A stretch of DNA of 64,000 bases. Origin: Flavobacterium aquariorum (GTDB taxonomy: Bacteria > Bacteroidota > Bacteroidia > Flavobacteriales > Flavobacteriaceae). Below are positions 27,326 to 36,393 of the stretch, piece by piece. Numbering within the stretch: the first letter of the stretch is position 1; each line of letters opens with the position of its first letter. The notes beneath the pieces were generated by a model. It saw only the letters and a list, made by a program, of their open reading frames with translations. It made no database searches and had not been told where the DNA came from. Made by a program: the position numbers and the translations under genes. The stretch covers positions 124,001-188,000 of the forward strand of contig NZ_QKXH01000007.1 in NCBI RefSeq assembly GCF_003254745.1, in the 5' to 3' direction.

Positions 27326-29185
27326 TTAATCTTCTTCAATTTCAAATTCGGCATCTTTTTCCCAAATTTCCATTTCGCAGGGCTTGCAGTTGAATTTTAG
27401 TTTGTATTCCAATTCCCCCTGTTTCAATACCAAAGGCTCTTTCAATTTGGTTTCCATGGTGTCTCTATGGTATTTTGGACATTTGGCCAATTCGTATTTG
27501 ATGCAGTATTTGGTTGTCATCACACGTGATTTTCCAGGATCCCATTGCAATTCAAATGCTTTCTCGATTTCGGTCACTCCATGTCGTTCATAAAACTTTC
27601 TTGCCAGTTTATTAGAAACATTATACATGAAATCCAATTTGGTTTCAGGATAAGGATGAGATGTTTTTTCGATTTTACGTTCTTCGCGTTTGTAATTTTT
27701 CAAACGAATTTCGGATAATTGTTCGTAAACGGCTCTGCGCATTTCATTGATTTTTGAAATAGGTAAAAACCAATTATCCGTAAACTGAACCGTAATTTCA
27801 TCAGCGGTGTAAGGCGTAAAACCAGTTTTTGCTAATTGTGCTTTGATGTTTTCCTCAATGGACTGGTTGTTTTTGGTTTGTTCTTTCGGGTGAACCAATT
27901 GAACGGAACTTACATTCCCATCTTCATCTGTGGCAAGCAATTCAAATCCAGTTTCGTTTTCGAATAACAACAATGAAGTACTTATTTTGCGAACTGCACT
28001 GTCTTCACGCTCGACGATTTTGATAAAAGCGGCATCATTGTTACGGTATATGAAAGTTCCGTCTTTGATTTCTTTCAATACGTTTGGATATGCCAGACCA
28101 TTTTCGACTTTATTTACATAAATACCCTCGGCTTCGTTATTTTCATTGATGTAGCACAAACCGTCACCATTGTTTAATACGTGACCATTTTCAATTTCGT
28201 AAGCATTTCCAACAGTACGGATTAGTTTACCGATGTATTGTCCTTTAGATTTAGGACTTTCCCAAGAACCAATAGTGGCGTGACGCTCGTTAACAAAATA
28301 ATCAGTATAACCGCGGTTGAACGTACGATTCAAAGCCGAATCAAAAGTATAAGTACATTTTCCCGAAGAAGCTTTAATGTATTTATCATTATCAGCCAAG
28401 AAAGCATCTAGCTTTTGTCTAAGATAAGAAACGTTATTTTTTACATAGACGATGTCTTTCAATCGGCCTTCGATTTTAAAGGAACAAACTCCAGCTTCAA
28501 CTAAATTTGGAATTTCGTTCGAAACATCAAAATCTTTGATAGAAAGTAAGTGAGTGTTTTTAATCAGCGTTTCTCCATGACCATCAATCAGGTTGTAGGG
28601 CAAACGACAGTTTTGGGCACAAGAACCGCGATTGGCGCTACGTTCTCCATTAGCAACACTCATATAGCAGTTACCGCTGAAAGAAACACATAAAGCTCCG
28701 GTAACAAAGAATTCCAACTCCACATCAGTTGCGTTGCTGATTTCTTTGATTTGGTGTAAATTCAATTCACGAGCCAAAACCACACGTTTGATTCCGGCAT
28801 CGGCCAAAAATTTCATCTTGTCGGCATCTCTGTTGTTGGCTTGCGTACTAGCATGTAAAATGATAGGAGGTAAGTCCATTTCCATAATAGCCATGTCCTG
28901 AATAATCAGTGCATCAACACCAATATCATACAATTTCCAAATCATCTGACGGCAAGTTTCCAATTCGTTGTCGTACAGGATAGTATTCATAACCACAAAA
29001 ACTGGAACATTGTACAAATGGGCATATTTTACCAAGGCAGCAACATCTTCAATCGAGTTGGTGGCATTCGACCGGGCACCAAATTGGGGAGCTCCAACAT
29101 AAACGGCATCGGCACCACTGTTAATGGCTGCAATACCATGAATTAAATCTTTTGCCGGGGCTAATATTTCTACTTTCTTCTTCAT
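27326..29185 (-). CDS. Peptidase U32 family protein (RlhA/TrhP-like RNA hydroxylation factor)
   Basis: 619 residues. The N-terminus EILAPAKDLIHGIAAINSGA begins a TIM-barrel-like U32 domain. Cys-rich signature: GALCVSFSGNCYMS, then NRGSCAQNCRLPYN. A C-terminal extension (about 430-619) ends with further cysteines (CIKYELAKCPKY, FNCKPCEMEIW) and an acidic tail. In E. coli the U32 proteins RlhA and TrhP take part in hydroxylation of 23S rRNA C2501 and tRNA U34; the length fits RlhA. Which RNA is the target here is not decided by the sequence. Despite the name, no protease site is evident. Confidence 0.88.
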   Translation of the reverse strand: MKKKVEILAPAKDLIHGIAAINSGADAVYVGAPQFGARSNATNSIEDVAALVKYAHLYNVPVFVVMNTILYDNELETCRQMIWKLYDIGVDALIIQDMAIMEMDLPPIILHASTQANNRDADKMKFLADAGIKRVVLARELNLHQIKEISNATDVELEFFVTGALCVSFSGNCYMSVANGERSANRGSCAQNCRLPYNLIDGHGETLIKNTHLLSIKDFDVSNEIPNLVEAGVCSFKIEGRLKDIVYVKNNVSYLRQKLDAFLADNDKYIKASSGKCTYTFDSALNRTFNRGYTDYFVNERHATIGSWESPKSKGQYIGKLIRTVGNAYEIENGHVLNNGDGLCYINENNEAEGIYVNKVENGLAYPNVLKEIKDGTFIYRNNDAAFIKIVEREDSAVRKISTSLLLFENETGFELLATDEDGNVSSVQLVHPKEQTKNNQSIEENIKAQLAKTGFTPYTADEITVQFTDNWFLPISKINEMRRAVYEQLSEIRLKNYKREERKIEKTSHPYPETKLDFMYNVSNKLARKFYERHGVTEIEKAFELQWDPGKSRVMTTKYCIKYELAKCPKYHRDTMETKLKEPLVLKQGELEYKLKFNCKPCEMEIWEKDAEFEIEED

Positions 29186-29644
29186 CAGTTGATGATCATT
29201 ATGTGATTTCTAAAAAGCTATTTGCTTGTGTATTTACAAAAAGCGTGCAAAGTTCTTATAAATAATCCAAGATTTCTAACCCAAATGGATTTTTTTTGAG
29301 CTGTACAGAAAAAAGTAAGACTAATGCTAGAGAAAAGAATGGAGTTTCTAATAATTGATTTCTTTTTTCTTATGTACAGTAATACATGGGACTTAGCACC
29401 TTTGTAATACAGAAGAAATTTAACTCTGTATAGACATATTGGCAATCGTTTTTTTAGAATTTAAAAAAAAATAATTACGAGAGTTAATTTTAGAATCACA
29501 TTTCCCGATAAAAATGCAATAAACTTCATGAAAAGTCTGTTATCTAAATAGAGTCTGATTGCATTAGTCAAAGGGATTTGAAAATATTCAAATTAATCAG
29601 AAGTATAATAATTAATTGGACTGCTAATAAATAATTTCACATAT
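29186..29644. other. Divergent intergenic region, no gene seen
   Basis: About 460 bp between the divergent U32 gene and the secreted protein at 29645. An imperfect inverted repeat (CTGTACAGAAAAAAG near 29299 and TTTTTTCTTATGTACAG near 29363) is visible, but its arms do not match well. Nothing else was recognised. Confidence 0.45.
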
Positions 29645-30241
29645 ATGAAAAGGATATTGTTTTTTATTGTTATAATCGGAATGTCCTTAAGTGGATATGC
29701 CCAAGAAGAATTCAATGCTAAATACAAACCAATTCCACCCAAAGAAACCAAAAAGAAAAAAGAAATACCTCCAAAAGAAATCTCACCAAAAGTTACGCCG
29801 CCTGATATCGTGAAAAAACCTGATTCTTTGCTAGTTGATCCAAAAAAGCTTTTTAATGACATCAATTACTATAAAAAAGAGGCTAATACTGAAGGTATTT
29901 ATTATAAAAAAAATCAATATTTAGGTAGTATAAAAACTAAATCTTTGACATCCAAAGTACGTTATCGTGACGCTGCGTTTTTGGATGGGGACTATATAAG
30001 GGTATTTTTAAATAATAAAGTAATTGTCCCAGAGGTTGTTTTGGAGGGTGACTATAAAGAGTTTGAAATAAAACTGCAAAAAGGGATTAACAGAATTGAT
30101 ATTGAAGCTCTAAATGAAGGCTTTGCTCCCCCAAATACGGCTCAATTTGAAGTTTATGATGATAAAGGAGTTACTGTCATGTCAGACCAATGGAATGTTG
30201 GAAAGGGTTATAAAGCAAGCATCATAATAATAAAAGAATAA
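29645..30241 (+). CDS. Secreted protein of unknown function
   Basis: 198 residues. Signal peptide of about 19 residues (MKRILFFIVIIGMSLSGYAQ). A Lys/Pro-rich linker (about 25-60) follows, with repeated PPKE and SPK. The C-terminal domain (about 95-198) has YIRVFLNNKVIVPEV, then LQKGINRIDIEALNEGFAPP, and NTAQFEVYDDKG. This looks like an Ig-like or jelly-roll beta domain found in flavobacterial secreted proteins. No catalytic residues seen. Terminator at 30297-30334; single gene. Confidence 0.8.
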   Translation: MKRILFFIVIIGMSLSGYAQEEFNAKYKPIPPKETKKKKEIPPKEISPKVTPPDIVKKPDSLLVDPKKLFNDINYYKKEANTEGIYYKKNQYLGSIKTKSLTSKVRYRDAAFLDGDYIRVFLNNKVIVPEVVLEGDYKEFEIKLQKGINRIDIEALNEGFAPPNTAQFEVYDDKGVTVMSDQWNVGKGYKASIIIIKE

Positions 30242-30296
30242 AAATTATCTCTTTGGTTTTAATTATTTTTTTGCATATTGAGATATTCATATAAAG

Positions 30297-30334
30297 AAAA
30301 ACTACTGAGTGAAAATTTATTTCTCAGTAGTTTT
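30297..30334 (+). terminator. Terminator of the 29645 secreted-protein gene
   Basis: AAAACTACTGAG / CTCAGTAGTTTT, 12-bp stem with a 13-nt loop, ending in T4 and a T-rich stretch, 55 bp past the stop. The symmetry lets it work also for the minus-strand gene ending at 30446. Confidence 0.7.
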
Positions 30335-30445
30335 GATTATCGATGTGATGTTTTGTCGTAGAATGTAACAGATTATTTACACATCGAAAGCTAGGGAAGA
30401 AATATAGATATTGGCAAAGCCAAAGATATTCTTGCAAACAGATTT

Positions 30446-31027
30446 TTATTTTCGCTCTCCTAGGATGGTTTTATATGCTTGGGTTTTCATTTCGATGAAG
30501 TTGTCCAAATAGCCAATTTGGTAAACAACAAAATCAGAGGCGTATTTTTTCTTATCCAGGGTAGCAAATAGATTCAATCGTATTTGTTCCGTTTGTTTAT
30601 CAAATGCAGATTGGTCTAATTGCATCAGCGACTCATAATCAAAATTTTCTTCGTTTTTGGAAAAAGTAGTTACAAATTCGTTTTCAGTAGCACCTTTTCC
30701 AATAAAAATTATGGTTTTTCCAGGTTCTTTAGAATCCACAGTAATCTTTAAATCATATCCATTATTTAGATATATTCCATTAGGAAAAACATTCGAACAA
30801 TTGCTTACATAATATTTGTCAGCTCTTATATTCAAAGTGTCTTTAAAAATCCCGTCTTTATCTACTTTGATTACTTTTTTGAAATTTGGATTTTTGTATG
30901 AGATAATAACCAAAGAATCGACTTCAAGGTTGGCGATTTTCACTTTTAGAGACGCGTAGTTCTTGGATTGGCTATTGGCATTAAATGCAAAAAATAGTGT
31001 AATTGCGAATGGTAATAGTTTTTTCAT
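30446..31027 (-). CDS. Secreted DUF4369-like protein without a thioredoxin domain
   Basis: 193 residues from the ATG at 31027 (MKKLLPFAITLF); the upstream extension is not a credible signal. The mature part shows the DUF4369 pattern found in front of TlpA/ResA-like domains: VDSLVIISYKNP, then VDKDGIFKDTL, and GKGATENEFVTTF. In TlpA-type proteins of Bacteroidota a C-terminal thioredoxin domain with CxxC follows; here the protein stops before it. It may be a stand-alone version or a truncated relative. Function unknown. Confidence 0.72.
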   Translation of the reverse strand: MKKLLPFAITLFFAFNANSQSKNYASLKVKIANLEVDSLVIISYKNPNFKKVIKVDKDGIFKDTLNIRADKYYVSNCSNVFPNGIYLNNGYDLKITVDSKEPGKTIIFIGKGATENEFVTTFSKNEENFDYESLMQLDQSAFDKQTEQIRLNLFATLDKKKYASDFVVYQIGYLDNFIEMKTQAYKTILGERK

Positions 31028-31245
31028 TAAAATATTTGATTTATTAGTATATCGCAAAAATATTTCAATTTCCTGTCTGCAATGTTAACCGAGCAATAAG
31101 TTAGTGTTTACAATTTATTTCGGAATCTTTTAAGTAAAGGTGAATGATTCATTGAAAGTGATTTTAGAATTTAAAAGATTTTAAAACAATATAGAATTTG
31201 AAATTTTAGTTTAGAATTTCGTACTTTTAATGGAAAATTCATCTG

Positions 31246-32094
31246 ATGAACAGTCCTACTCCGCTTGACCGTAATGAAATTCTAAAACGCTACAAAACAA
31301 TTGATAAATATACCCATAAAGGCATACAGGGACATGTTTTGATTATTGGTGGGAGTTATGGAAAGATTGGGGCTGTGTGTTTGGCATCGAAAGCGGCGCT
31401 GAAAACGGGTTGCGGATTGGTTACCGCTTTTGTACCGCAATGCGGTTACGAAATTGTGCAAGCCTCCGTTCCAGAAGTAATGGTAGTGACTGATGACCAT
31501 GAAAAATATATTTCGGAAATTGCCTTGAATTTGGATGTCAATGCAATAGGGATTGGTCCGGGAATGGGACAGAAAATGGCAACGCAAAAGGCACTTCATG
31601 ATTTTCTGTCAAACACCAGTATTCCACTAGTGATTGATGCCGATGCGTTGAATATTTTATCGAATAATCCGTCTTGGGTGGCATTGGTTTCTCCCCGAAC
31701 TATTTTGACTCCTCATCCCAAAGAGTTGGAACGGCTTATTGGTAAATGGCATTCGGATGAGGAAAAACTTGGTAAAACAGTCGTTTTTTCGCTTGTAAAT
31801 CAAGTGGTAATTGTAATGAAAGGCGCTCCAACTTACATTATTAACGGCGAAATGATTTATGTGAATACAACGGGAAACGCTGCACTTGCCACTGCAGGAA
31901 GCGGAGATGTCCTTACGGGAATGATTACGAGTCTTTTGGCGCAATCCTATAGTCCCATTGATGCGGCTTTATTGGGGGTGTACCTCCACGGATTGACTGC
32001 CGATATCGCTTTGCCCACAACGGGTTATCAGTCTTTTATTGCTTCGGATATTATCGAAAATATTGGGAGAGCGTATTTGAGTTTGGAAAATTAA
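31246..32094 (+). CDS. nnrD: ADP/ATP-dependent NAD(P)H-hydrate dehydratase
   Basis: 282 residues, the length of the stand-alone dehydratase domain. The glycine-rich [18 protein letters not shown] and the C-terminal [17 protein letters not shown] (catalytic Asp at about 221) are the two family signatures. The enzyme restores NAD(P)H from its damaged hydrate. The epimerase domain NnrE found fused in many bacteria is missing here and must be encoded elsewhere or separately. The terminator at 32117-32148 follows after 22 bp. Confidence 0.94.
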   Translation: MNSPTPLDRNEILKRYKTIDKYTHKGIQGHVLIIGGSYGKIGAVCLASKAALKTGCGLVTAFVPQCGYEIVQASVPEVMVVTDDHEKYISEIALNLDVNAIGIGPGMGQKMATQKALHDFLSNTSIPLVIDADALNILSNNPSWVALVSPRTILTPHPKELERLIGKWHSDEEKLGKTVVFSLVNQVVIVMKGAPTYIINGEMIYVNTTGNAALATAGSGDVLTGMITSLLAQSYSPIDAALLGVYLHGLTADIALPTTGYQSFIASDIIENIGRAYLSLEN

Positions 32095-32116
32095 AAGTTA
32101 ATAAATATTCATATAA

Positions 32117-32148
32117 AAAAAAGAGACAAGAATGACTTGTCTCTTTTG
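32117..32148. terminator. Bidirectional terminator between nnrD and the 32170 gene
   Basis: AAAAGAGACAAG / CTTGTCTCTTTT, 12-bp stem with a 5-nt loop, A-run before and T-run after. It lies between convergent stops at 32094 and 32170 and suits both. Confidence 0.8.
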
Positions 32149-32169
32149 GTTTCTATTAAAAATGCTGTT

Positions 32170-32649
32170 TTAATAGGTGTATGCCATAGCTTCTATTTTT
32201 GAATCGGTTTGTTTGGTAATCACAACAAAAGGAAAACCCTGTTTTGCGGCCTGTTTTTTTATATTTGTTAAAGCTTCTGCAATCCAATCTGATTTTGTGA
32301 ATCCTTTTGGTTTGTGAATTATGGTTTTTAAAATCGCTCCCTGCTGTAAACCAATTGTTTGATCTTTTGTTAAAAATTGTACTTTTTTATATCCTGTCTT
32401 TCCAGAAACATCTACTTTGTGATTATCAATAATTAAACTGTTAGTTTTTTTATCGATTATTTTTTCAATAGCAAAAAGACTTATTTCATTTAGGGTGCTG
32501 TTTCCAGAAACTGAATAATAAACTGTGTTGTTTTTGGTGGTGACATAATTTACTTCTAGTTTTTCTCCATTTTGTTTTACAATAATATGAGAGTCGGCAA
32601 ATAGAAATGAGGTAAATAAAGTGAGTGCAATCGTGAATATCGTTTTCAT
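32170..32649 (-). CDS. Secreted protein of unknown function
   Basis: 159 residues. A signal peptide of about 18 residues (MKTIFTIALTLFTSFLFA) precedes a soluble domain without cysteines. HIIVKQNGEKLEVNYVTT near the start and KIEAMAYTY at the end stand out. AEALTNIKKQAAKQGFPFVV could form a surface helix. The C-terminal part (about 85-159) resembles small secreted proteins of the YdgH/BhsA layout only loosely. I do not recognise the family. It is separated from the next minus-strand gene by 69 bp. Confidence 0.68.
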   Translation of the reverse strand: MKTIFTIALTLFTSFLFADSHIIVKQNGEKLEVNYVTTKNNTVYYSVSGNSTLNEISLFAIEKIIDKKTNSLIIDNHKVDVSGKTGYKKVQFLTKDQTIGLQQGAILKTIIHKPKGFTKSDWIAEALTNIKKQAAKQGFPFVVITKQTDSKIEAMAYTY

Positions 32650-32718
32650 ATATGTTTGAATTTTAATTTAATTGTATAAAAATTTTTCCGAAGCTAAAAT
32701 TGGTTTCGAAAGTTGATC

Positions 32719-33036
32719 TTAGGCAAATAAATGAAATTCAGGAGGTGGATTTGATAAATCCAAGATTACAGATTGTGGTAAGGTAGTCCCTTTGCTAAAG
32801 TGAAATTCTGTCGAAACTATAGTTTGAAAAGGAATGCTAAAAGGAGTTGGAAAGTCTAAAACTATTTCAATTTTTTTCTCCTCCACTTCTGATTTGCCTT
32901 CTGGCACAGCTTCCTTTTTATCCACAATTTTTTTTTCGGTGGAAATTTTTATAATATTTGAAACAGATGACGTAACCCAAGAAAGGGTTAGCAGTAAGCA
33001 AAGGGTATAAAGTGCTATTCTACGGACTGTTTTCAT
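32719..33036 (-). CDS. Small membrane-anchored protein of unknown function
   Basis: 105 residues from the ATG at 33036 (MKTVRRIALYTLCLL); the longer frame begins at a TTG. One hydrophobic N-terminal segment (about 6-24) is followed by a Lys/Glu-rich stretch (about 30-55) and a Pro-rich end (FPTPFSIPF, LSNPPPEFHLFA). Such small proteins with a Pro-rich tail occur next to metal-related genes in Flavobacterium, but I cannot assign it. Low sequence complexity makes the call moderate. Confidence 0.55.
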   Translation of the reverse strand: MKTVRRIALYTLCLLLTLSWVTSSVSNIIKISTEKKIVDKKEAVPEGKSEVEEKKIEIVLDFPTPFSIPFQTIVSTEFHFSKGTTLPQSVILDLSNPPPEFHLFA

Positions 33037-33394
33037 ATTTACAAATATATGTTGAAACATCAGTAAAGCCAACGATTTTAACAGAGTTTTGTCTATTCTT
33101 TGATTGAATAATTGATCTCTTAGTAGATATTTACCTTTTAAGAGAATTGGGTGACGCCTTGAAATATCGCTGTGATTTCAATAAAGCTCCATTAAAATTG
33201 GCACTTATGTTTATTGTTGAAATTGGTTAAATCTGAATATTCTCCAATTATTGGTTTTTTGTCAGCTATTATTGTTGTTTTTCTTCAAATAATTAGCTCA
33301 TCAGTATTAAATTTGGGAAGAAGTTTGCTGGAAATTATAAAAATTGGTCAAGCTTATTTTTTGATATTTTATATTTGTCCTGTCAATTTATTCT
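33037..33394. other. Intergenic region, no convincing gene
   Basis: About 360 bp between divergent small genes. A 66-codon frame (33214-33414) starts at TTG and overlaps the following gene; it is hydrophobic by base composition and unlikely to be real. No RNA or repeat was recognised. Confidence 0.45.
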
Positions 33395-33853
33395 ATGGAA
33401 ATGGGAACAAGTAAACAAATAGTAAAAAAACTGTTTTTTGTGGTAGCTGTGATTTTTTTGCTGCATAGCTGCAACAAGAGAGAAAATAGTTCTATTAAAA
33501 AATTTTACAAAGCTTCAAAAGGAGATTCAACAGCTTATCTATCATTAGTTTTTACAAAAAATACTTTTTATGGTGAATATGAAATCCAATATGGACTTTT
33601 AGGAAAAGATTCTGGAGCCGTTCGGGGAAATCGTATTGGAGACACATTGAGAGGTGACTTTTGCTACAGATCTTATGGTGGAGACATAAAAAGAGTCCCT
33701 TTTGTTTTATTGGAAAGGAATCAAAAATTAAAAATGGGAACAGGATTAATTTCGACCTACATGACAATACCCTTCTATGTGAAAGGGACATTGGAATTTA
33801 AAGAATCCAATTTTTTATTTAAACCAATAGAACAAAGTCGGTTTGGAAAATAA
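33395..33853 (+). CDS. Small lipoprotein of unknown function
   Basis: 152 residues; an ATG two codons later (33401) is an equally good start. The N-terminal signal ends with a lipobox (FLLHSC, Cys near residue 26). The mature part has AYLSLVFTKNTFYGEYEIQY, then GAVRGNRIGDTLRGDF and RVPFVLLER, a beta-strand pattern. I know similar small flavobacterial lipoproteins, without a function. No operon partner; the next gene starts 107 bp downstream. Confidence 0.7.
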   Translation: MEMGTSKQIVKKLFFVVAVIFLLHSCNKRENSSIKKFYKASKGDSTAYLSLVFTKNTFYGEYEIQYGLLGKDSGAVRGNRIGDTLRGDFCYRSYGGDIKRVPFVLLERNQKLKMGTGLISTYMTIPFYVKGTLEFKESNFLFKPIEQSRFGK

Positions 33854-33915
33854 TTTTTTGTGAATCGCTATTCTGTGTAAGACAAAATAAGCAACCTTAT
33901 TAGAGAAAGTGTGAA

Positions 33916-33941
33916 TTGAAGAGCAGTAATTTGTAAATTTG
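33916..33941 (+). promoter_or_regulatory. Candidate Bacteroidota promoter for the HipA-like gene
   Basis: TAAATTTG at 33934-33941 matches the -7 box TAnnTTTG, 19 bp before the ATG at 33961. A TTG at 33916-33918 could be the -33 element, but the 15-bp spacing is shorter than usual. Confidence 0.4.
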
Positions 33942-33960
33942 TAGTTCGTAAAATCATACT

Positions 33961-34755
33961 ATGAGAAAACCACTTGAATTAAGAACCGTAAATGTTACGC
34001 GCTATATTTCGCCACTGCGGGAAGGTGGTTCGTTGCCTGCTCTTGCCGAAGCGGATGATGATTTTAAATATGTTTTGAAATTCAGGGGTGCGGGACATGG
34101 CGTAAAAGCGCTGATTGCCGAACTCATAGGTGGAGAAATTGCCCGGGTTTTGAAGCTTAAAATGCCCGAATTGGTGTTTGCCAATCTCGACGAAGCCTTT
34201 GGTCGTACCGAAGGCGATGAGGAAATTCAAGATTTACTGCAAGGAAGCCAAGGGCTGAATCTGGCCTTACACTTTTTGTCGGGTGCTATTACTTTTGACC
34301 CCGTAGTAACGAAATTGTCTGCTGAGTTGGCATCGCAAATCGTTTGGCTCGATGCTTTTATTACCAATGTCGATCGTACGTTCCGCAATACCAATATGCT
34401 TATTTGGCACAAAGAATTATGGCTCATAGACCACGGAGCATCTTTGTATTTTCACCATTCATGGAATACTTGGGAAACACATGCCAAAAGCCCTTTTGCG
34501 CTGATAAGAGATCATGTCTTGCTTCCTCAAGCGACCGAATTGGTAGCAACTGATCTTGCTTTTAGAAAGTTACTCACCAAAGAAATATTACAGGATATTG
34601 TCGATTATATACCCGAAGATTGGCTCCATTGGGAAGATACCGAGCAAACTCCTGACGAAATTCGTGATGTATATTTTCAGTTTTTATGGACCAGATTGAA
34701 TCATTCAGAAATTTTTATAAATGAAGCCCAAAATGCCAGAGAAAAACTTATATGA
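33961..34755 (+). CDS. HipA-like kinase domain protein
   Basis: 264 residues, much shorter than HipA (about 440). The kinase-like core is visible: KYVLKFRGAGHGVKALIAEL (about 36-55) as the nucleotide loop, FITNVDRTFRNTNML with Asp138 and Asn143, and LWLIDHGASL with Asp157 in the place of the DFG Asp. This matches the HipA_2 branch of atypical protein kinases. The DUF3037 gene overlaps its end by 23 bp (ATG at 34733 in another frame), a pairing seen in many genomes and often suspected to act as one unit. Codons are visibly richer in G and C (GCG, GGC, CGC) than in the surrounding genes, which points to transfer. The phosphorylation target is unknown. Confidence 0.85.
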   Translation: MRKPLELRTVNVTRYISPLREGGSLPALAEADDDFKYVLKFRGAGHGVKALIAELIGGEIARVLKLKMPELVFANLDEAFGRTEGDEEIQDLLQGSQGLNLALHFLSGAITFDPVVTKLSAELASQIVWLDAFITNVDRTFRNTNMLIWHKELWLIDHGASLYFHHSWNTWETHAKSPFALIRDHVLLPQATELVATDLAFRKLLTKEILQDIVDYIPEDWLHWEDTEQTPDEIRDVYFQFLWTRLNHSEIFINEAQNAREKLI

Positions 34756-35116
34756 GTATGCCGTTGTTCGCGTTGTGCCAAAGGTGGAACGAGAGGAATT
34801 CCTGAATGTAGGCGTTATTCTGTTTTGCAAAAGCGCCAAATTCATAAAGATGCTCTATTCTGTCAATGAGACAAAATTGTTGATGTTTTCGGAGGATTTT
34901 GACTTGGAACAACTCGAATTGAATTTAGCATCCTTCCAGAAAATCGCTCATGGGGGCAAAGACGGCGGACCTATTGGCGAGTTTGATATTCCGTCCCGTT
35001 TTCGTTGGCTGACCGCTACCCGAAGCTCGGCGATACAGACTTCGAGGCCGCATTCGGGTTTCTGTGAGGATTTGGATAAAACCATTCAACGACTGTTTGA
35101 AGAACTGGTTTTGTAA
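34733..35116 (+). CDS. DUF3037 family protein, partner of the HipA-like kinase
   Basis: 127 residues from the ATG at 34733 (MPEKNLYEYAVVRVVP); an ATG at 34721 is also possible. The DUF3037 signature is LYEYAVVRVVPKVEREEFLN followed by VGVILFCKSAKF. The function of DUF3037 is unknown. The overlap with the upstream kinase and the shared GC-richer composition suggest joint transfer and joint expression. It lacks membrane segments or a signal peptide. Repeat copy 2 begins 21 bp after its stop. Confidence 0.85.
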   Translation: MPEKNLYEYAVVRVVPKVEREEFLNVGVILFCKSAKFIKMLYSVNETKLLMFSEDFDLEQLELNLASFQKIAHGGKDGGPIGEFDIPSRFRWLTATRSSAIQTSRPHSGFCEDLDKTIQRLFEELVL

Positions 35117-35137
35117 CTCCTACTATTTTTATAATTT

Positions 35138-35311
35138 GGGCGTAACCCCAAAGCAGAAAATTTCGTTTTCGATTCATCATTCTACTACTTTGGGGGCGGG
35201 CTTTTGGCTTTATCTTTATTTTTTTAAAGAAAAAAAATAAAGGATATCGCCGCAAATGAAATTCACTGAACTCCAATGAAAATAAATACAATGTGAGGTA
35301 ATCCCTTACGC
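35138..35311 (+). repeat. Dispersed three-stem structured repeat, copy 2
   Basis: Starts GGGCGTAACCCCAAAG and ends AATCCCTTACGC. Stem 1 is CCCCAAAG / CTTTGGGG, stem 2 is CTTTATTTTTTT / AAAAAAATAAAG, and the ends pair as GCGTAA/TTACGC. Compared with copy 1 an extra stretch of about 45 bp lies between stem 2 and the right end. Confidence 0.72.
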
Positions 35312-35468
35312 GGGCTACACCTAGATTGCGAAAAATCTATGAGTGTCTGAGAAAACCAGTTCGTTCTAATTTTTAATTGGTTTTTATTTGGCTGAAAATG
35401 TCTTTTTATTGACTAACCAACAAAAACTTTAGTCACTACATTTGCTCTGTAACTTATTATTTATAGTG

Positions 35469-36383
35469 ATGAATCAAAAATTCGTATTCTTAGTTTTACC
35501 ACAAATACATCTTATGGATTTGGCTGGGCCAGACCAAGCCATTCTTGAAGCTATAGGTTTTGGTGCCGATTTTGAAATTGAATATTGCAATCTGGAAAAC
35601 AATGTTGTAACCACAGCTGGATTGCCAATTGCAAATTTGAAACACTTTTCCGAAGTGCAATTTAAGAAAGGTGATTTTTTAATTATTCCGGGATCAAATG
35701 CAAATTATCTGATTTCTGATGAATTTAAAAAACATACTGATTTATTCAATTGGATAATAAAAAGCTATAATTCTGGTATTAAAATGGTAAGTATTTGTGC
35801 AGGTGCATTTGTTTTGGCTGAATGTGGCTTGTTAAACAATATTCCTTGTACAACACATTTTAAAAAAACGAAACAATTGCAAGAATTATATCCGCAAGCT
35901 AAAGTTATTGACAATATTCTTTTTACACAACATGAAGGCATTTATACAAGTGCTGGAATTGCTTCAGGTATCGATGTGACATTACATATTATTGAAGAAC
36001 TAAAAGGAAGTCATTTTGCTCATCTTGTTGCTAGGGAATTGGTTGTTTACAATAGAAGAGGAGGAAATCAGAAGCAAGAAAGTGAACTGCTGGGTTTTAG
36101 AAACCATATCCATTCGGGAATTCATAAAGTTCAAGATTGGATTATTGAAAACATCAATCAAAAAACAAATCTGGATGAATTGGCAGAAATTGCTTGTATG
36201 AGCGAACGTAATTTTACTCGAATATTCAAAAAAGAAACTGCAATTACTGTAAATGATTATATCACTATTATCCGAAAAGAAAAAATTAAGGAATTTTTAA
36301 AAAATCCTGATTTAACCAGATTAGAGATTGCTTCACACGTTGGATTACAAAGTGAAAGACAGTTAAGTCGGCTAATTAATTAA
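35469..36383 (+). CDS. GlxA-type AraC family transcriptional regulator
   Basis: 304 residues from the ATG at 35469 (MNQKFVFLVLP); the TTG at 35442 is rejected. The first 190 residues form a DJ-1/class I glutamine amidotransferase-like domain with VSICAGAFVLAECGLL at the nucleophile elbow. The last 90 form two AraC helix-turn-helix motifs (TNLDELAEIACMSERNFTRI, then LTRLEIASHVGLQSERQLS). The end is slightly short for the family, which usually continues for ten more residues. The regulator probably controls the small genes that follow: the 36394 gene begins 10 bp downstream. Confidence 0.9.
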   Translation: MNQKFVFLVLPQIHLMDLAGPDQAILEAIGFGADFEIEYCNLENNVVTTAGLPIANLKHFSEVQFKKGDFLIIPGSNANYLISDEFKKHTDLFNWIIKSYNSGIKMVSICAGAFVLAECGLLNNIPCTTHFKKTKQLQELYPQAKVIDNILFTQHEGIYTSAGIASGIDVTLHIIEELKGSHFAHLVARELVVYNRRGGNQKQESELLGFRNHIHSGIHKVQDWIIENINQKTNLDELAEIACMSERNFTRIFKKETAITVNDYITIIRKEKIKEFLKNPDLTRLEIASHVGLQSERQLSRLIN

Positions 36384-36393
36384 AATATCAATC

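Noticed and set aside
29299..29380. Inverted repeat CTGTACAG... / ...TGTACAG in the U32 upstream region
   Set aside because: The arms match only in part, and the A/T runs make such pairings common by chance.
33214..33414. 66-codon plus-strand frame before the 33395 lipoprotein
   Set aside because: Begins at TTG, overlaps the real gene, and its hydrophobic look follows from AT-rich DNA.
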